A DNA stretch of 6,439 nucleotides from JACDBD01 sp050743385 (GTDB lineage: Bacteria; Actinomycetota; Acidimicrobiia; IMCC26256; JACDBD01), in assembly GCA_050743385.1 (NCBI GenBank), contig JBOGFJ010000286.1, positions 1-6,439 on the forward strand. Reading direction: 5' to 3'. The position numbers and the translations under genes were made by a program. The notes under the pieces were generated by a model. The model did no database searches, was not told where the DNA came from, and worked only from the letters and a program-made list of their open reading frames with translations. The first letter of the stretch is position 1. Each line of letters opens with the position of its first letter. Shown here piece after piece: positions 3,616 through 6,439 of this stretch.

Positions 3616-6439
3616 TCAACCGCCGGCGATGGCCATGCGGAAGACGGTGTCCCAACCGGTGGCGTCGATGCCCAGCGCTTCGAGGCGGGCGTCCGCCTCG
3701 TGCTCGGCGTCGCCGGTGTCACTGCGGCCCATCGCGGCCCAGGCTCGCGCCCGCGCGAGACGCGCAACCGCCTGGTCGAGACGTGATTCGGTGCGGTCGG
3801 CGATCTCGAGACCCCGCCAGAAGCACTGCTCGGCGCCGGCGGTATCGCCCAGCTGTACCTGCGCGAACCCCCGCGCCAGCGCGAGCTCGAGGTGGTCGAG
3901 GTAGGTCACGGCCTGGTCGGCGAGGTCGTCGCAGATCCGCACGGCTTCCTCGGCGCGACCACAGGCGTCGTACGCGAGCGCCAGTGCCGCGCCGGCCGCA
4001 ACGGCGGGCCCGTCCTGGGTGGTGGTCGCCCGCACGGCCTCGAGTGCGCTCGCGGCGGCGCGGGCATCGCCGGACTGGAGGGTCGCCATGGCATGGGCCG
4101 TGCGGACCTCCGCCAGGATGTTGTCGGTGCCCTCGGTGTTCCCGTCGAGCTCGTTCGAGATCGAGTGCGCGTCGCCCGCACCGACGTGAACGGCGATGCT
4201 GACGCGACACACCTCTGGGAACACCCGGATCGTCGCGTCGGGTACCCGGGTCACGACCTCCGCCATCTCGTCGATCGTCCGCTCCGCGTCGGGGAGCCGC
4301 CCGAGGCAGGCGAGGGCACGTGCCCGCGGTGCGAGCGACTGGATCATCCCCCACGCATCGTCCATGTCGCGGAACAGCTCGAGCGCGCCGTCGGCCCGCT
4401 CCACCGCGGCGTGACTCTCGCCTCGCCAGAGCGCGATGTTGGCGAGCAGTACCTGCATGATCGCCGACGCCCAGCGGTTGTCGATGTCGCGCGACTCCTC
4501 GAGCACGTCGGTGGCGAGCCGTTCGGCTTCGTCGAGGTCTCCCTGGTTGAAGCGGACCCACGCGAGCAGGCCCAGCGCCCATCCGAGCCCGCCCCAGTCG
4601 CCGACCTCCGCGAACGCGCTCGCCGACTCGTTGAGCCGGGCTTCGGATTCGGCGAGCTCGCCGCGGTAGAAGGCGATCCAGGCGAGGTTCTGCAGCGCGG
4701 CCGCCTCGCCGCGCCTGTCGTCGACCGACCGGAAGCAGTCGAGGGCCTCGCAGATCGACTTGGCGGCAGTGTCGAACTCGCCCCGGAACAGGTCGGTCAT
4801 GCCCTGGGTGCGGAGCGCGTCACCGAGTCCGCCGGGGTCGTCGAGGTCGCGCCAGCGCTCGACCGCCTCGGCGAGGGTGGCGACCGACCCGGCGACGTCG
4901 TTCTCCTTCATCTCGATGTCACCGCGGATGATGAGCGCCCGGGCGAGCGCGTGGGTGTCGCCGCGGGGCTCGGCCAGCGCGACGGCGGCGTCGAGGTCGG
5001 CGCGGGCGGAGAACAGCTCACGCAGCTCGGTGCGGGCACGGGCCCGGTAGAGCAGGAGCCGCCGCCGCCGATCCGCCTGGGTGTCATCGAGCACGTCGAG
5101 CGCCATGCTGAGGAGTCGTTTGGCGACCGGCCACGTCTCCTGGAGGGCAGCGCGCTCGGCCGCCTGCTCGAGGAAGCTGACCGCCTTCTGCTCCAGATCC
5201 GCGGGCACACCCTCGACGGTGCCCAGCTCGGCGATGAGCTCGGCGGCGGCGCCGTAGTGATAAGCGAGCTGGTCGAGGACCTCCTCGATGCGGCCGGTCT
5301 TGGTGGCCCGGGCGGCGAGATGGTGGCTGAGGGCGGCATGACGGCGGGCCCTCCCCGCCTTGGTGAGCGTGCTGTAGGCAACCTCGCGGACGAGGTCGGT
5401 CTTGAACTGGTACTCGTTGTGCTCGACCTCGAGCAGGTCGCGGCTCTCCAAGCCGACGAGTTGGGGCTCCCCGCCGCCGCGCGCTTCCGAGAGTGCGGCC
5501 ACGAGCTCGACCGGGCCGGCGGCGCCGATGACGGCGCAGTCCTCGAGCGTCGAACGCTCGTCGGTGTCGAGCGCGTCGATGCGCGCCGCGATCAGGCCGC
5601 GGAGCGTGCCCGGGAGGTGCCCGTCGCCGTTCCCGCCGGCCTCGGGCTCCGACTCCGAGACGACCGCGACGAGCTCCTCGATGAAGAACGGATTGCCGCC
5701 GCTGCGCTCGACCACCATGGCAACGAGCTCGTCGTCGGCCTCTTCCCCGAGGAGCGTCCGTGCCAGCTGCGCGCCCGTCTCGGGCTCCAGCGGGTCGAGA
5801 TTCACGAACACGGCGTTGTGGCGCCCGGGCCGTGGTGTCCAGCGATCCTCGAGCTCGGGACGGGTCGTCGCCGCCAGCAGGAAGGGCAGGGTGCGGAAGC
5901 GCGCCATCAGCCGGTCGACGAGCTCCAGGACCAGGTCGTCGGCCCAGTGCAGGTCGGCGAGACCGAGCACGAGCGGGCGGTCGGAGGTCAGGTGCTCGAG
6001 GAACGTCTGCACCGAACGGATCGCCTCGTCGCGTGCACGTGCCGGGTCGACACCGGTGCCGGGCCGGCTCTGACCCATGATGTAGAGGAGCCCTTCGACG
6101 ACGCGGTCGACTTCCGGAGCGGTGTCGGCGACGCCGATGGCAGCCGCCGCGGCCGTCCGGCATTTCGCCCGCACGGTCTCGGCGGAGTCTTGGTCGTCGA
6201 TGCCGCACGCCTTGCGGAGCGCTTCGGCGACCGGGAACCACACGTTCGCCTCCCCGTACGGCGCGCAGTGGCCCAGCAGCACGGTCGCGCTGTACTCGTC
6301 CCGGGCGATGTTCCCGAGCTCACGCGCCAGCCGCGTCTTGCCGACGCCCGCTTCGCCCGCCAGCAGCACGAGCTGGGCGCGGCGGCGCTCGACCGTCGTG
6401 CGCAGCACCGTGCGCAGCACGTCGACCTCGGCGCCGCGG
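3616..6439 (-). CDS. Large STAND-type AAA ATPase with TPR-like repeats, N-terminus cut by window edge
   Basis: The frame is open to the right edge. Numbering here is from the GTG at 6420, giving 934 aa, but upstream codons read RGAEVD, which fits the usual GRxxE..L lead-in to the ATPase domain, so the true start lies outside. Walker A is GEAGVGKT (22-29) and the Walker B region is LVLGLADLHWAD (150-161). The sensor-like LLAATTRPEL is at 181-190, and GGNPFFIEEL (241-250) is typical of this class. YQFKTDLVREVAYSTL (337-352) matches the conserved arm after the ATPase domain. From about 400 to 900 the protein is all-helical, with degenerate tetratricopeptide-like repeats (for example ALQNLAWIAFYRGELAESEA and GLLAWVRFNQGDLDEAERLA). 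Such proteins are regulators or sensors, often preceded by a class III cyclase domain (family knowledge). No C-terminal LuxR-type domain is present; the protein ends GWDTVFRMAIAGG. It converges on the YczE-like gene. Confidence 0.85.
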   Translation of the reverse strand, partial: RGAEVDVLRTVLRTTVERRRAQLVLLAGEAGVGKTRLARELGNIARDEYSATVLLGHCAPYGEANVWFPVAEALRKACGIDDQDSAETVRAKCRTAAAAAIGVADTAPEVDRVVEGLLYIMGQSRPGTGVDPARARDEAIRSVQTFLEHLTSDRPLVLGLADLHWADDLVLELVDRLMARFRTLPFLLAATTRPELEDRWTPRPGRHNAVFVNLDPLEPETGAQLARTLLGEEADDELVAMVVERSGGNPFFIEELVAVVSESEPEAGGNGDGHLPGTLRGLIAARIDALDTDERSTLEDCAVIGAAGPVELVAALSEARGGGEPQLVGLESRDLLEVEHNEYQFKTDLVREVAYSTLTKAGRARRHAALSHHLAARATKTGRIEEVLDQLAYHYGAAAELIAELGTVEGVPADLEQKAVSFLEQAAERAALQETWPVAKRLLSMALDVLDDTQADRRRRLLLYRARARTELRELFSARADLDAAVALAEPRGDTHALARALIIRGDIEMKENDVAGSVATLAEAVERWRDLDDPGGLGDALRTQGMTDLFRGEFDTAAKSICEALDCFRSVDDRRGEAAALQNLAWIAFYRGELAESEARLNESASAFAEVGDWGGLGWALGLLAWVRFNQGDLDEAERLATDVLEESRDIDNRWASAIMQVLLANIALWRGESHAAVERADGALELFRDMDDAWGMIQSLAPRARALACLGRLPDAERTIDEMAEVVTRVPDATIRVFPEVCRVSIAVHVGAGDAHSISNELDGNTEGTDNILAEVRTAHAMATLQSGDARAAASALEAVRATTTQDGPAVAAGAALALAYDACGRAEEAVRICDDLADQAVTYLDHLELALARGFAQVQLGDTAGAEQCFWRGLEIADRTESRLDQAVARLARARAWAAMGRSDTGDAEHEADARLEALGIDATGWDTVFRMAIAGG
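6397..6420 (-). repeat. Perfect 12-bp tandem duplication inside the ATPase gene
   Basis: The 12-base unit CGTGCGCAGCAC (plus strand) occurs twice head to tail. On the coding strand it encodes VLRT twice, in the helix just before the ATPase domain. The spacing from the AEV lead-in to Walker A still fits what I recall of the family, so this may be chance similarity in an amphipathic helix rather than a recent insertion. The GTG in the second copy on the plus strand (6420) is not a convincing start, because the homologous lead-in continues upstream. Confidence 0.6.

Noticed and set aside
2988..4202. A 404-codon plus-strand open frame bridging two genes.
   Set aside because: It is almost entirely Arg, Pro, Ala and Gly, overlaps the YczE-like gene in another frame and runs antisense into the ATPase gene. 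It is a high-GC artefact.
5084..6241. A 385-codon minus-strand frame inside the ATPase gene.
   Set aside because: Its Arg-rich composition is a frame-shifted shadow of the ATPase coding sequence, which has intact motifs in its own frame.

Overview
The window is very GC-rich, with G or C at most third codon positions, almost no Shine-Dalgarno sequences, GTG starts and TAnnnT -10 boxes lying directly in front of start codons. Together with Tat-exported ferritin-like proteins and a large STAND-type ATPase with tetratricopeptide-like repeats, this suggests a high-GC actinobacterium. The Acidimicrobiia are a reasonable guess, but nothing here fixes the taxon. It reads as a compact chromosomal segment with no insertion sequence, CRISPR array or phage genes.

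Layout, left to right. (1) A plus-strand gene (28-786) encodes a helix-turn-helix protein with a LAGLIDADG-like C-terminal part. A complete tRNA-Asn(GTT) gene (670-745) lies inside its 3' end on the same strand, and the protein frame reads straight through the tRNA. (2) A minus-strand 3-hydroxyisobutyrate dehydrogenase-family gene (789-1673) converges on it. (3) A 27-bp divergent promoter region (1674-1700) appears to hold two back-to-back -10 boxes. (4) A tight plus-strand operon follows: a Tat-exported ferritin-like protein (1701-2315), a ferritin-like lipoprotein (2318-2953), and a YczE/YitT-type membrane protein (2950-3609) whose start overlaps the previous stop. (5) A large minus-strand ATPase with helical repeats (3616-6439) converges on this operon with 6 bp between stop codons, and its N-terminus runs off the right edge.

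How the genes fit together. The two ferritin-like proteins are paralogues, one predicted to be soluble after export and one lipid-anchored. They are probably co-translated with the membrane protein, which points to a small cell-envelope module, possibly for metal or oxidant handling (inference). The dehydrogenase shares only the promoter region with them. The ATPase resembles the sensor or regulator ATPases that in actinobacteria often carry an N-terminal nucleotide-cyclase domain or a C-terminal DNA-binding domain. No DNA-binding domain is visible at its C-terminus.

The most unusual feature is the overlap of the tRNA with the HTH/LAGLIDADG-like gene. The mature tRNA 5' end falls exactly on a codon boundary, so RNase P processing of a long transcript would yield a stop-less mRNA.
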